Below the pieces are notes generated by a model. It was not told the origin of the DNA. It did no database searches and was given only the letters and a program-made list of their open reading frames with translations. The position numbers were made by a program, and so were the translations under genes. Positions 45,452 through 56,244 of a stretch of DNA of 64,000 nt are shown piece by piece (the first letter of the stretch is position 1; each line of letters starts with the position of its first letter). Source of the stretch: Selaginella moellendorffii (taxonomy: Eukaryota; Streptophyta; Lycopodiopsida; Selaginellales; Selaginellaceae); contig NW_003314301.1 in assembly GCF_000143415.4 (NCBI RefSeq), forward strand, positions 1,052,702 through 1,116,701, in the 5' to 3' direction.

Positions 45452-46395
45452 TTATTTAGTTACTATGCATCTCGTAGGCGAGCCATCAGAGCCGATTAAT
45501 GCTGCTGGAAGGCAATTCAGCGTATAGAAACCGGATTGAACGTTGTCCAAGTTCAATCCTTCCACGAGTACGACTCCCTGTAAGGTAAACATATATTGCA
45601 GCATTGATAAAGCAGGCTAACTCAACTCACCTTGCTCAGGAGGGGCTTGTGCGTCGCATCCGGCTCGTTGTAAACTCCGACGGAAAGGTAGTCGAGTCCT
45701 GTATATATGCGCGTGAGAACAAAGAAGCACCAAACGGAACGTACCGATGAGCTTAAGGGATGTGTTCTGAGCTATCCATTCTGCTCCGTCTTTGGTCAGT
45801 GCGGTGAAATCCGACGTGAACTCTCGCTTCCACATGAGCCTCCTGGGATTATAGCTTACTATCAGATTCTCCTCTCAATTCATTTTCTTGGAGAGCTAAC
45901 CGTTCTGTATTCAGTGTTCTGAATAGCACGCGCTCAACTCCAGGGGGGACGACGTTCTTGACAACCTCGGCTGTTATGTTTTGATCCTTCGGCGTCTCCA
46001 CCACAAGCACAAGTCCTGGTAACAAAATGCTTGGTTTAAACAAAACTAACTGGCTGTGTACCAGTGAGGATGTCAAGCTTGAGACTGTTGGTGGTGTCGA
46101 CTCCATTCAGGAAATCCTTCTGGAGAAAATGGCTTGGCGAATCAACATGTGTTCCAGTGTGCACGATGAGCTGGAGTTCCGAGACATTGACAAGGGATCC
46201 ATTGGCGATACTTGCGACGAGACTTACAACCTTTCCGAGTCCCTCCTTGGAATCCCACACGGGTAAATCTTGTCGAAGAGAGTGCGTTATGTCTGTTATC
46301 TGACGAGCCTCCTCCACTGCAGCTAGCTCACGAGCTCCTGTCCGGACTATCAAAGCCATCATCATCAGATTAATCAAAAGCCCGAACAAAGCCAT
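45452..46395 (-). CDS. Cyclase/kynurenine formamidase-family secreted protein
   Basis: Five exons: 46395-46062, 46015-45901, 45842-45745, 45698-45631, 45577-45452, giving 246 aa. The ATG at 46395 opens a signal peptide ([17 protein letters not shown]); an upstream in-frame ATG at 46485 would hide it. The signature [12 protein letters not shown] is the metal-binding HxGTHxDxPxH motif of the family. Others are [59 protein letters not shown] and the ending [11 protein letters not shown]. This is the plant cyclase family (Arabidopsis At4g34180, CYCLASE1), implicated in programmed cell death and stress; the reaction in plants is unsettled. The phases of all four introns agree. Confidence 0.92.
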
Positions 46396-47916
46396 GCGTG
46401 AAAGCTTTCTCTTCAAGACGCTGAGTTTGAATGCTCGCTTCTCACTCTTCACTGGTAAGATCTTAACATGAAATAATAAGTTCACTTTCGTGGGAATTTA
46501 TGTTGTGACTTTGACGCGTTTTCTTTGCTGCCGAACGTACAGGAGAAGCGAGTACTTGGGAGAAACATTCCCGCTCCCAGCCAAAACAGCGAATTCCTCC
46601 TCTTCTCTTCCACCAAAGGTACTTTGTTTTTCTATCTTTTCTTTCCGCTCGCTCTGTTTCTAGCAAGGAACGAATGTCTGGAATCGTGCCATGACATGTC
46701 ACTGCGTGTTGCAGGGCCCTTTGTTTAGTCGCTAAGCGATGGAAGTTGTTCTTGAGATGAAAGGGACACAGTGGCCGAAAGCAAAATGGAGGAGCAAAGC
46801 AACCAACGACACAGGCAAGAAAAGAAGATCACTCAAGTGTTCTTTGGCTTCACGGGAGAGTTTTTCGCAGATCTTGCGAGATTTGGACGCGCCAGCGATC
46901 GAGCGAACTTGATTGATTGAGCGTAAGTTTGGTGGCTTGAATCGCTGCTTTTAAAGGAATGTAGAGCTAACTTTACTGCCGCAGATCAAACAAAGACACA
47001 TTAATTCGCGCCACATGAATGAAGATTTGCAGTCAAAACACTATTTTTTCCTCGCCAGGTGAAAAAATATTCGTTGTTTTTTTCAAACATTCTAACTGGA
47101 GGATATTCTTTTCTTAACGGAATGGTTAAGCCAGGAAAATGCGGCGTGACCTGGCGCCACGTTTTGCGACGGGGCCCACCGCGTGGCATCGGCGCCGTTG
47201 GTTGTAGATATCCGACGGCTGGGCTTGCCGGCGCTCGGGGATTGGGCCACGAGTCGAGATGGTGACCGTCGATGCGAGTGAAATGGACGGCCGACAGTTT
47301 CGTCGCCGAGGGAGGGAAGTGAAAGGCTTTTAGAGGTGAGAGAGAGGCTCTTCTTCTTCTCTGTTTGGAGAGCGCGACGAAAGAGAAAGAAACCCCTGGT
47401 AGGGTTCGTGCTCGGTGTCAATTCGATCGTGGCGGCCGCCATTGCGATGCGTGAGAAAGATACGAGGTGAGCAAGGATCCTTTCCTCTCCCGCCGATGAT
47501 CCGAAATCTCTCCTTGCATCGCGGAATGCAGGTCCTGGCGCCTGGTACTGCGCAAGAAAATGGTGTGATTCTCAAAGACCTCGCTGGATTTCGCTGTACG
47601 CGAGGCGAGAATTCCACTGGCAAGGCCAAAGGCGGGGCATGCGTTTCGTGCCTGGAGCGAGACGCGCTACACACGCATTCCTGATGCTTCGACGGCGACT
47701 AGTGAGAATTTCGAGGTACAAGAAATCTGCGTTACACTACAGCGTGGTCTGAATCAATGCTCTTCTCCAAAACTGTATAGGAGTGGATTGGCCGCGAGAG
47801 CTCGTAGCAGCCATCATGGTCTCTAGCGATTCCTAGAGGTAAGCTATGCTTGGAGTTGGAGTTTCTTCTTTTACTTAGCGGCTTGCTTCCATGGCCCAGG
47901 AAGGAAGACTACTACC
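46396..47916. other. Long promoter and 5' leader region between cyclase and TRM genes
   Basis: About 1.5 kb. The GC-rich part at 47140-47260 (cgccgttggttgtagatatc and around) looks like promoter DNA. A 5'-UTR intron of the TRM gene is likely at 47839-47899 (gtaagc to cag), ending 17 bp before its ATG. Open frames on either strand here lack domains. Confidence 0.5.
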
Positions 47917-50444
47917 ATGGCGAAACTCAAGTCACTCTTTGGAGCAAACGTAAAGACCACCCCGGAAGAAGGAGCAACGAAGGAGATGTCGAGTAGGAAC
48001 AGGACTCCCAGTGTGGTGGCCAGGCTGATGGGTTTGGAGGCTCTTCCGGCGGAGCCAGCTACGACAGGGAAGAAGGAAAAGGCCGTGGTGTTGTTGGAAA
48101 AGCGTGTGCCGGATTCCAACACACTGGTAGATATCACAGTGTCAGGGAAGCGGCTGAATGGAGGGGTCACGAGATCTCAGAAGTCGAGGAGTTTTGATGA
48201 GGCCTTTGACGACCGGCATAAAGATGTGCGTGAGGTACGAGCGGTACTCCAGGGGGCCGAGTGCTTGCAATCCATACAGCTCGACGAGCTCAACCGGCAG
48301 CTCCTGGCCAAGCACATGAGAGTTTTGGACGAGCTCAAGGAAGCCAAGCAGCAGATGGCGCAGGGTAAGGCTGGTGTGGAAAGGCAGCAGCAGCAGCAGC
48401 AGCCTCGCAAGGGACTTAGCGATTCAAGCGAGTTTTTGGACGCGGTGGAACTCTTACAGGCAAACAGGCAGTTTTTCGAGAAGTATTTTCGGAGCTCGGG
48501 AGCTTTGGAGGCCATCTCACAGAGAAACGATTCTGCTTCGTCGACACGGGAAAGTAAACGGGAAAGCAAGTTGCCGACGGGAAGGATTCCTCGTTTTCTG
48601 AGCGGTCAGTCAAGTCCTCGTCCTCTGATGAAAGAGCAGTCCAAGGTGCTGAATGGTGACAGCGGCAGGCTTCTAACGAGTCGGGATGAAAAACACGAGG
48701 TGTCTAGTATAGTGGTGCTGAAACCAAGGAAGAGAACCGATCAACGAGACCGAGAATCAAAGCAGGAAGATCAACGAGAACGAGAATCAAAGCAGGAAAA
48801 GCAAACGGTCAAGGACAGGAAGGACATTGCTAAGCTGATTGCGAAGAAGATCAAGGAGAGTATATCGAAGGAAGTTGCAAAAACATTCTATTCGAAGGTG
48901 GAATCCGGGTCACCACAGCGATCACCTAGCAGAAGTTTTGATAAGTCGGACGATACACCAAGAAGCAGGCATTCGCGGAGTTTGAGCCAGCCAGAGTCCG
49001 AGTTTTCTGGTGATCTAGACGCTAGTGCAAGGAAAAATGTCACAGGAGCGACAGACTTGGATAAGAGGAAGCCTGAATCTGTGTCACCGAGATCAAAGCG
49101 TCTTTCTAGAAATTCTGGATCCAGGGACGACACCAACTCTGCAAAGAATGCCGGTGCGAAGGCTCAGAAACCAGTGACGGAAAGGAAATCCAAGTCAAGT
49201 TCTCCGAGAAACACTGCCAGACACAGGGAATTGAACTCTCCAGATGCAAGCCCGAGAAATCCTAGTCCGAGATCTACCGTTTCTTTGGACGAGTCCCCCA
49301 GGCCCCCGAGACAGAAAAGTAACAACGCAGTTAAGCCTCCAAAACCACACGACTCGAGGGAAATTGCCAACGGAAAATGCGACAGAGCAACAGCTGAGAG
49401 GAAATCAAAGCTAAAGTCTTCAAAACCGAAGCCCGATGGAGGAGATGACACCAAGAACTTGGCTGACGTCTGGCTTGAACCACAAAAAGGACACTGTCAC
49501 CTTGTTAAACATCAATTAGTTGCTGAGATCGCGGACGAGGACTGCATAACTATAACACCAACAAAGAACGAACCGGTGAGCAATCTCCTTCTCTCGCCAG
49601 TCTTGTGTCTTACTCCTGTCTTTTCAGGATTCTTCAAGCGTAACTTCCAAGCACGGATTGAAAAGTTTTGCGGATAGCACCAGCCCAGTGTCTGTCCTGG
49701 ATCTACTTGATGAGGACGAGCATGATCATGACGTCGCCCACCAGGAGGACAGATCGACGTCCAAGCCTGCCACTAGTGAGCTACTCTAATAATTTTTTTT
49801 CTTTGCTTTAGTGAACACGTTGCCACGGACTAACTTATCCTCGTGTGACAGCTTCCCAAACGTCGCAAGCTCTGCAAGGAATTGTCCAGCCAGAGCCACA
49901 GCACGAAGAGTGTAAACCTCCGCCATCACAGGAACTTCCTTGTTCTCCTGGCCGACAAGACGACTTGATCTACGTGAGAAAGCTGGCGGCCGCGGCGACA
50001 GCGTCCAGCAGGATCCAAGAACTCGGCACCAAGCTCGACTCCACTGTCTTCGAGAAACTGGAAGACGAATACAGTCGAGATCAAAGCAGCCAAGACAGCG
50101 CCATCGATGCAATGAAGATCCACTCGCGCGCCATCAACAGGTGGCTCATCTTCGACTTCGCCAACGAGATTTTGTCCGCGCAGCCAGTGATCCCAAAGCT
50201 CAGTGACAGTGGCAGGAAACGAGAAGAGAAGCTCCTCCACGAAGTCTGGAGCTCCATGTCCGAGCATCACAGCTTACAGCGATCCGGGGAGCAGAGTCTC
50301 GAGTCGATGATCAACGGCGAGCTCCAAAAGGAGAGGAGAAAAGATTGGGTGGAAGCCGAGAGTGGATTTGCAAACGTCTGCCAACAGATAGAAAATTCTT
50401 TCTTCAACGAGCTCATTGAAGACGCCATCGCTGATCTCGTCTAA
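47917..50444 (+). CDS. TRM/LONGIFOLIA-family microtubule protein
   Basis: Three exons: 47917-49575, 49628-49775, 49852-50444, giving 799 aa. Near the start TPSVVARLMGLEALPAEP is the conserved TRM motif of the LONGIFOLIA/TRM1 group. The long middle is Ser/Arg/Lys-rich and probably disordered (repeated SPR.S and DQRERESKQE units). The C-terminal DUF4378 domain has DLIYVRKLAAAATASSRIQE, NRWLIFDFANEILS and the final acidic motif FFNELIEDAIADLV, which in TRM proteins binds TON1. TRM proteins recruit TON1-PP2A to cortical microtubules and steer cell elongation and division planes. Assignment rests on these three motifs. The exon 2 donor (CTA|GTGAGC) keeps the DUF4378 frame; reading through would stop at once. 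Confidence 0.88.
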
Positions 50445-50956
50445 CGCATTCTTTTCTTCCTTTTGTGTTTGATACGTAGATTGTATTGTATAAAACTTTT
50501 GTACTGTATACAATGTGTGTATAAAAAAAAACAGAATCTAAAGCCCTAGCCGCCGCCACTCCGAGAAGTCTGGAGCACGTGGCTACACTTTTAGGGCAAA
50601 CCGGCTTGTCCGGTGAGCAAACCCGTCTAGATTCTTGCCACGTGGGCTGGCGACCGGCTGCTCCCGGTGACCGCTCCAAGAAGTGGAGCAAAACAGAGGA
50701 GCGTCCTCGTCGAGGCGCCGGTCGTGTGGAGTGGAAAAAAATTTGGCGAGGTGGGCATTAGATTTGATTTCTGTTGGATTAGGGTTCATGGGAAATCTCG
50801 TGCGCGATTTTTTCTGTGGCGTTTTTCTGCTTGTTTCTGGTCAAGACGATGGTCCAGGAATGCAAACTCCTGACGCGTTTTTTTTTTTTTTTGCTTCTTC
50901 GCGGGGTAGGGATTTGTTCTTGGTTTGGCGTCGCAGGAGCAGCAGCGAGCGCTGGA
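50445..50956. promoter_or_regulatory. Spacer with two G-boxes upstream of the TGT gene
   Basis: 512 bp between TRM and TGT. CACGTG occurs at 50576-50581 and 50639-50644 (both in CACGTGG context), which fits bZIP or bHLH sites. No gene is visible. Confidence 0.4.
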
Positions 50957-53084
50957 ATGAAAATGTGCGCTCTTAAATTCGAGGCAAGCGGTTTTTTTCT
51001 TCGTTTTTGTGCGTCTTTTGTGTGTGTGTGATTCTTACAGGCGAAAGAAATTTGTTTTTGTTCAGGTATTGGCAAGATATAAGCGAGCTCGCGCAGCAAA
51101 ACTCACGCTTCCACATTACGAATGCCTCACTCCGATGTTCATGCCAGTTGGAACTCAAGGTCGAGAACATCTTTGGTTTTCTCTTCTTATAAAACTTGGT
51201 TTGTTTTTTTTTTTTTCTTACTTTTTTTTTTCTTGGGGGTGTCAGGCTCGATAAAGGGTCTCACTAGCGGTCAGCTGGAAGAGCTTGGCTGCCAAATTGT
51301 TTTGGGAAACACTTATCATCTCGCTTTGAGACCTGGAGCTGAATTGCTGGATGCTGTGGGAGGCCTTCACGAGTTTATGAACTGGCAACGGGGCTTGCTC
51401 ACGGATTCCGGTGGCTTTCAAATGGTGAGTCCAGCGTTTTTATTTTTCTGCTCGAAAAACGTTTTTGTGAATTTTTTTCCTTGCGAAATAGGTATCACTT
51501 CTACACTTGGCAGACATCACTGAAGAGGGAGTGACGTTTCAGGTATTTCTTTACATGTTTTTTGGATGGATTCTAACGAAAGAAGGTGAAAATGGTTGCA
51601 GTCGCCTGTGGATGGCAAGCAAATGCTCCTCACACCCGAAGAGTCTATAAGGATACAGGTTTGGATTCTCGTTTTTTCTTCTCTTTCATGGATGATTCAT
51701 TCTCACGACTGGAAAATTTCTACGTAGAACAAGATTGGAGCCGATGTGATCATGGCTCTCGACGACGTTGTCAAGACAACTATAACGGGCCCTCGCGTCG
51801 AGGAAGCAATGTATCGCACTCTCCGGTGGATCGATCGCTGCATATCTGGTACCTGCTCGACCAGTTTATCGAGATCGAGTAAAACTTGCATAATTTTTGT
51901 CGTGAGATTACAGCACATTCAAGGCCAAGGGATCAAAATCTATTCGGAATAGTACAAGGAGGACTCGATCCACATCTCAGGCAAGGAAAAAAAGCAAAGT
52001 TTTTCCAAGTGTGGCTCTTTCTTTTTGGGTTTTTTCTTTCTACTTTCAGGGATATATGCGTCAAAGGCATGGTGGAGCGAAATTTGCCAGGGTACAGTCC
52101 TTGAATTCCATCAAAAACACTGGTTTGTTTTGTTCTCTCTTGACGCCGTGCACAGATATGCCATTGGTGGGCTCGCAGGTGGAGAAGAAAAGGACTCGTT
52201 TTGGAGAGTTGTAGCGCAGTGCACTGCGGGTCTTCCAGACGACAAGCCTCGCTACGTTATGGTATTCCCTACTGTTTTTTTTTCTTCGAAAAAAGAAAGC
52301 GAGGATGGATAGTTTTCTAAAGTTTCTTCCTTGGATTGGTTTTCAGGGTGTTGGATTTCCACTCGACATTGTTGTGTGTAGTGCTCTTGGAGCGGACATG
52401 TACGATTGCGTCTACCCAACGAGAACTGCTCGTTTCGGCACTGCTCTAGTCCCCGAGGTTGGAATTTTGTTCTCTTCGTTTCTTCGCCTTGTTCTAACTG
52501 GAGCTTCAACAACTCTTGGCAGGGTGTTTTAAAGCTCAAACACGCTTCAATGGCGACGGACACTCGACCGATCGACGCTTCTTGCTCCTGCATGGTACGC
52601 AAAGAAACAAAGAAAGATCCATGCATTCTTTTGTGAGTTTGCTTTGTCAAGGTTTGCAAGAACTACACTCGAGCGTACATTCACACACTGGTGACGAAAG
52701 AAGCCATGGGATCCCAGCTGGTTTCCTATCACAATGTTTTTTACATGATGCGGGTAAGATCATGGTGAAACACTTTCTGGGGTTTTATACTTTGCTACTG
52801 GCAGCTTAGCAATGATCTCCATACCTCCATACTCGAGGGTCGATTTCCAGAGTAAGTGGTTTCTTAAACTTCTTAGCGTCATCGGTTTTCTTTTCGTTTT
52901 TTTCGTGGACAATGCTCGCAGGTTTGTACAAGATTTCTTGCAAAAACAGGTAGAGCTTTCTAGTTTCAAGTTGATAAGTGATTAAAGTTTTGATGTTTAG
53001 TATCCACAAGGAGATGTTCCGGAATGGGTGTGTAATGCCATGGACGTGGCGGGAGTGGACATTTCTATGTGTGTCAAATCGTGA
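50957..53084 (+). CDS. QTRT1: Queuine tRNA-ribosyltransferase catalytic subunit
   Basis: Fifteen exons: 50957-50983, 51066-51159, 51246-51424, 51492-51542, 51602-51658, 51728-51848, 51914-51980, 52050-52091, 52156-52261, 52347-52457, 52523-52594, 52652-52753, 52805-52851, 52922-52949, 53001-53084, giving 395 aa, the usual length. Motifs: [40 protein letters not shown] (substrate Asp), [47 protein letters not shown], and [14 protein letters not shown] with the nucleophile Asp. The zinc site is CSCMVC plus the His of YHNVFYM. The enzyme swaps guanine-34 for queuine in tRNAs for Asn, Asp, His and Tyr; eukaryotes use it as a dimer with QTRT2. Introns 1 and 7 have GC donors (GAG|GCAAGC and CAG|GCAAGG). 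The tiny first exon codes only nine residues. Confidence 0.92.
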
Positions 53085-53282
53085 AAACTCCAAAAAAAAA
53101 TTGAAATTAAAACCAAAGTTTTGTTTAAGAAGGGTTAAATATATTTAAGTTTGCTATTAATAAAGTAAACCGATATATAGTAAATATTTTAGAACAAAAT
53201 AAATTTAGTTTCTACTTTAGGTAAATAAAAATTACAAAATACTAATTTTAAACTTTTGGTTTTTTCGATCAAAATGTAAATC

Positions 53283-54185
53283 TTAACATACCAGAGCTAG
53301 CAATGCCGCAACATATACGAGCCAAGACAATAGATTAGGCCTTGATGATCCACTAAACGCCAGTGGTGGAAGAGGGGGACGCGACGCCTCGGTAGGGCGA
53401 GGTGGAAACACTGGCAATGGTGATGGTGTGGTAGAGAGTGGCAATGGTGATGGTGGTGGTGGAAAGGCCTCGGTAGGGGATGGTGATGGTGGAAGGGATA
53501 CCTCAATAGGAGCGGGCGATGGTGTTGATGATGGTAATGGTGGAAAGGATGCCTCAGTAGGGGCTGGTGATGGCGATGGCAATGGTGATGACGATGGTGG
53601 TACCTGGGTAGGGGGCGGCAATGGTGCTACCAGCGGTGATGGTGATGGCGCGGCAGCGTGCTCCTGGCAACTGTCATGGGCGTGCTCCAAAGGAATCAGC
53701 ACATTGTCAATCTCATACACCACCATTGAAGCCTCGCGATCGAAGACGACGCTGGAAATCTCGGCGTAGTTCTGCCCGCTGGCGATCAAGTCCCCATTGA
53801 TCTCCATGATCTGGTAGGCGCTAGAGTCCTTGCCCGAGGCCACAGTGGACACCGGAAACTCCATCTCGCTGAGAGCGCTGTACGAGTGGTACCTTGGAAG
53901 GATGTGGTACCTGACGATCTTGGAGAGCTCATCCCCCGTGAGATCTGGAGCGAAAGAGAAGGCATCGTCGTTTGGAACAAAGATGGTCACCTCGTCAAGC
54001 TCCCGGAGGTGAGCCAGTAGATCGATAGACGAGAGGAACTTCATGAATCTTTTCGCAGCGGCCAATTCTCCCACTGCTCTCACGAAATCTTCATCTGCAG
54101 CCGGAGACCTTGCTCTCGTTCCCGATGAGAAGATTGCGAGAACAAGAGCCAGAACGAGGAAAATCCTCGCGGCAGCCATCGCCAT
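53283..54185 (-). CDS. Fasciclin-like arabinogalactan protein, one FAS1 domain
   Basis: Intronless, 300 aa. The signal peptide is MAMAAARIFLVLALVLAIFS. One FAS1 domain (about 30-165) has RFMKFLSSIDLLAHLRELDE, VTIFVPNDDAFSF and the YH motif IVRYHILPRYHSYSAL. About 100 residues rich in Pro/Ser/Ala/Thr follow (PSPSPAP, PPSPSPTEA units), the kind hydroxylated and arabinogalactan-decorated. A hydrophobic C-terminus (LLSWLVYVAALLALVC) after small residues looks like a GPI-anchor signal. It would be a wall or plasma-membrane adhesion-type protein. It is next to a two-domain relative on the same strand, 171 bp upstream. Confidence 0.9.
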   Translation of the reverse strand: MAMAAARIFLVLALVLAIFSSGTRARSPAADEDFVRAVGELAAAKRFMKFLSSIDLLAHLRELDEVTIFVPNDDAFSFAPDLTGDELSKIVRYHILPRYHSYSALSEMEFPVSTVASGKDSSAYQIMEINGDLIASGQNYAEISSVVFDREASMVVYEIDNVLIPLEHAHDSCQEHAAAPSPSPLVAPLPPPTQVPPSSSPLPSPSPAPTEASFPPLPSSTPSPAPIEVSLPPSPSPTEAFPPPPSPLPLSTTPSPLPVFPPRPTEASRPPLPPLAFSGSSRPNLLSWLVYVAALLALVC

Positions 54186-54356
54186 CTTTCTTCCAAGCTT
54201 TAACGAACAGTATAAATTAAGGTGATGGAAGCTCTTTTATGGCATTCATGGCCCATTTTAGTTTCTTTTCTGCAGGAGGGGCTATACATGGTCGGCCAGA
54301 TTATCAAAATAAATCAAGAGGTATAATTCATATAAACTATAGAAATGAAATTCGGT

Positions 54357-55775
54357 TTACACAACTTCTAGCATGAACTTGGAAACCATGGCCAAAACCA
54401 CCGAGATCAGCCATAATTCACCCAATCCAGCAGGAGCAGTAGCAGCGGAGTTTTGGTTGGTATCCGTGGAAGCAGCACCAGGTCCCGACGCTGGCGGCAA
54501 GTTCCCGATATCAACAACAGGAGCCGGACTGGACGATCCGGATCCAGATCCAACAGTCGGAGGAGCAGAAGTGGTGCCAACTTGAGGAGAAGAGGCTTGC
54601 TGTGGAGCAAGAACAGGGACGATTGGAGAAGCCACCGGAGGAACAAACGGTGCTAGAGCCGGTGCAAGCGAAGGTGACGAAGACGGAGCGCGAGCGCTAC
54701 CGTTGTTCTGATCGGCGGCAACGACGAAGATCTCCTTGGGAAGCAGCACCCGATTGACCGAGTAAGCAGCAGTCGGGGGCTGATCGTAGATGGTGGAGAC
54801 GACGTCAGCGGTGTCAACTCCAGTCGACAGGCTCACGCCGCCAGAGTTTCCTCCCGATGGAGCGACTTGGATCAGAAACTTCTGGTTGTCGCCGTTGGAC
54901 GCCACCGTCTGGACGAGGCTGTTCTGTCGCTGGAGAGATCCGGAGCTCGTGTAGGCCGGGAGGGTGTGGTAAGCCATCAAGCTCGAGGCCTGGGACGGCG
55001 AGAGAGCGGCCATGGTTCCATTCGGCAGCCCCTGGAAGGCCTCGTCAGTGGGAACGAAGAGCGAGAAAGCTGGCAGAGTCGCTAGCGCAGCCGTGAAGCC
55101 GGTGCTCTGCATGAGATTGAGGAAGGTGGTGAACTTCCCGGATCGCTGCAGCGTGTTGGTGAGATTGAGGATGCTGGAGGCTGCCGCTTGGGGGCGACCG
55201 AGATCTTCCGGGACGAGAGCTTGGTCTATCTGCATGTAGCTGATGTTGTAAGGGAACTGGGTGATGTTGGTCCTCACGGTGGCGAGAGAGGTGGCGGCGA
55301 AAGGAAGCCCGGCGTGGATCTGGCCATCGCTGGAAACCGAGACGTTGACGAATCCATTCTGCCCGGCTGCTCGTCCGGTGGTCTGGTACAAGCTCGTCAC
55401 CAGCATCCCCAGCTCGTTGGTCATGGACTTGATCTGGGGGACGTCGAGGTACTGGAGGAGGCAGTGGTAGCGAAGAACATCCGCGACGACTGGGAGAGGG
55501 AGGGGAGTGCTGGAGGGGGACGATCGATTGAGGACGGCGTCGAGGGCCGAGTTGTGGGGGACGAGGAGAGTTAAGGAGGAGCGCTGGTTGATCTCGGAGA
55601 TGACACCAGTGTCGGTGAGGAGTTTGCTAAAGGTGGAGAAATCGGGGCGGTTCTGGAGGACGGAGGTGGGGTTCGTGGTGGCGGTGAGCTGCGCGGTGGA
55701 GTGAGCTGCGAGAGTCGAGGCGAGGATGGCAAGGAGAAGGATCGCCGCTGGCTTGCTGCCGCTCCGCCGCTCCAT
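54357..55775 (-). CDS. Fasciclin-like arabinogalactan protein, two FAS1 domains
   Basis: Intronless, 472 aa from the ATG at 55775 (upstream GTG/TTG codons are not starts). After a signal peptide (KPAAILLLAILASTLAAHST) come two FAS1 domains. FAS1-1 has DFSTFSKLLTDTGVISEINQ, LTLLVPHNSALDAVL and VLRYHCLLQYLDV. FAS1-2 has KFTTFLNLMQSTGFTAALA, FSLFVPTDEAFQGLP and LMAYHTLPAYTSSGS. A Pro/Ala/Ser AGP-like stretch follows (about 360-440), then a hydrophobic tail (GELWLISVVLAMVSKFML) fit for GPI anchoring. It is expected at the cell surface in wall assembly or adhesion. Confidence 0.92.
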   Translation of the reverse strand: MERRSGSKPAAILLLAILASTLAAHSTAQLTATTNPTSVLQNRPDFSTFSKLLTDTGVISEINQRSSLTLLVPHNSALDAVLNRSSPSSTPLPLPVVADVLRYHCLLQYLDVPQIKSMTNELGMLVTSLYQTTGRAAGQNGFVNVSVSSDGQIHAGLPFAATSLATVRTNITQFPYNISYMQIDQALVPEDLGRPQAAASSILNLTNTLQRSGKFTTFLNLMQSTGFTAALATLPAFSLFVPTDEAFQGLPNGTMAALSPSQASSLMAYHTLPAYTSSGSLQRQNSLVQTVASNGDNQKFLIQVAPSGGNSGGVSLSTGVDTADVVSTIYDQPPTAAYSVNRVLLPKEIFVVAADQNNGSARAPSSSPSLAPALAPFVPPVASPIVPVLAPQQASSPQVGTTSAPPTVGSGSGSSSPAPVVDIGNLPPASGPGAASTDTNQNSAATAPAGLGELWLISVVLAMVSKFMLEVV

Positions 55776-56244
55776 CGCCACCAAGTAGATCCCCTGGAAG
55801 AACAGGGAGAACGAAGGTGAGAAGAGATGGTCGATGAGAAAAAGCTATGATCGATGTGGGCAAGAAGAGAAGAAAAGCTGGAGGAGATTGGTCGAGGTGG
55901 GCGAGGAGAAGGAAAGACTAGATGTGGGCGAAGCTGGACGAGAGAAAGCGTGAAGTGATCGATGTGGGCGACTTACTTTGATCGATCGAGTGTCGCCCAA
56001 ATGCTTCTTTGCTCCAAAATGTTTCCTCTTTTCGATGGATCGATTTGATCGAGGGAGAGATGGGAACATATGTGGCGAACTTATACAACACTTGACCCCT
56101 TGATTCCAGCAGACAATCACGGAGATGAAAAAGCGCGGTAAAATTTCTCGCGAGTGTCGGTGTGGGGAAAAATTAATTTTTGAATTTACGGCGAGAGAAA
56201 TTTGAATTTTGGGTCAGGAAAACAGGGGTTAGGGTTTATGGCGA
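55776..56244. other. Leader region of the FLA gene with short repeats
   Basis: 469 bp. Four copies of a GATCGATGTGGGCGA-like unit occur on the plus strand (55849, 55891, 55920, 55958 onward). A gtaagt-type donor on the minus strand near 55977 suggests a 5'-UTR intron for the FLA gene. TTAGGGTTT at 56230 precedes the PPR pseudogene. Confidence 0.4.
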
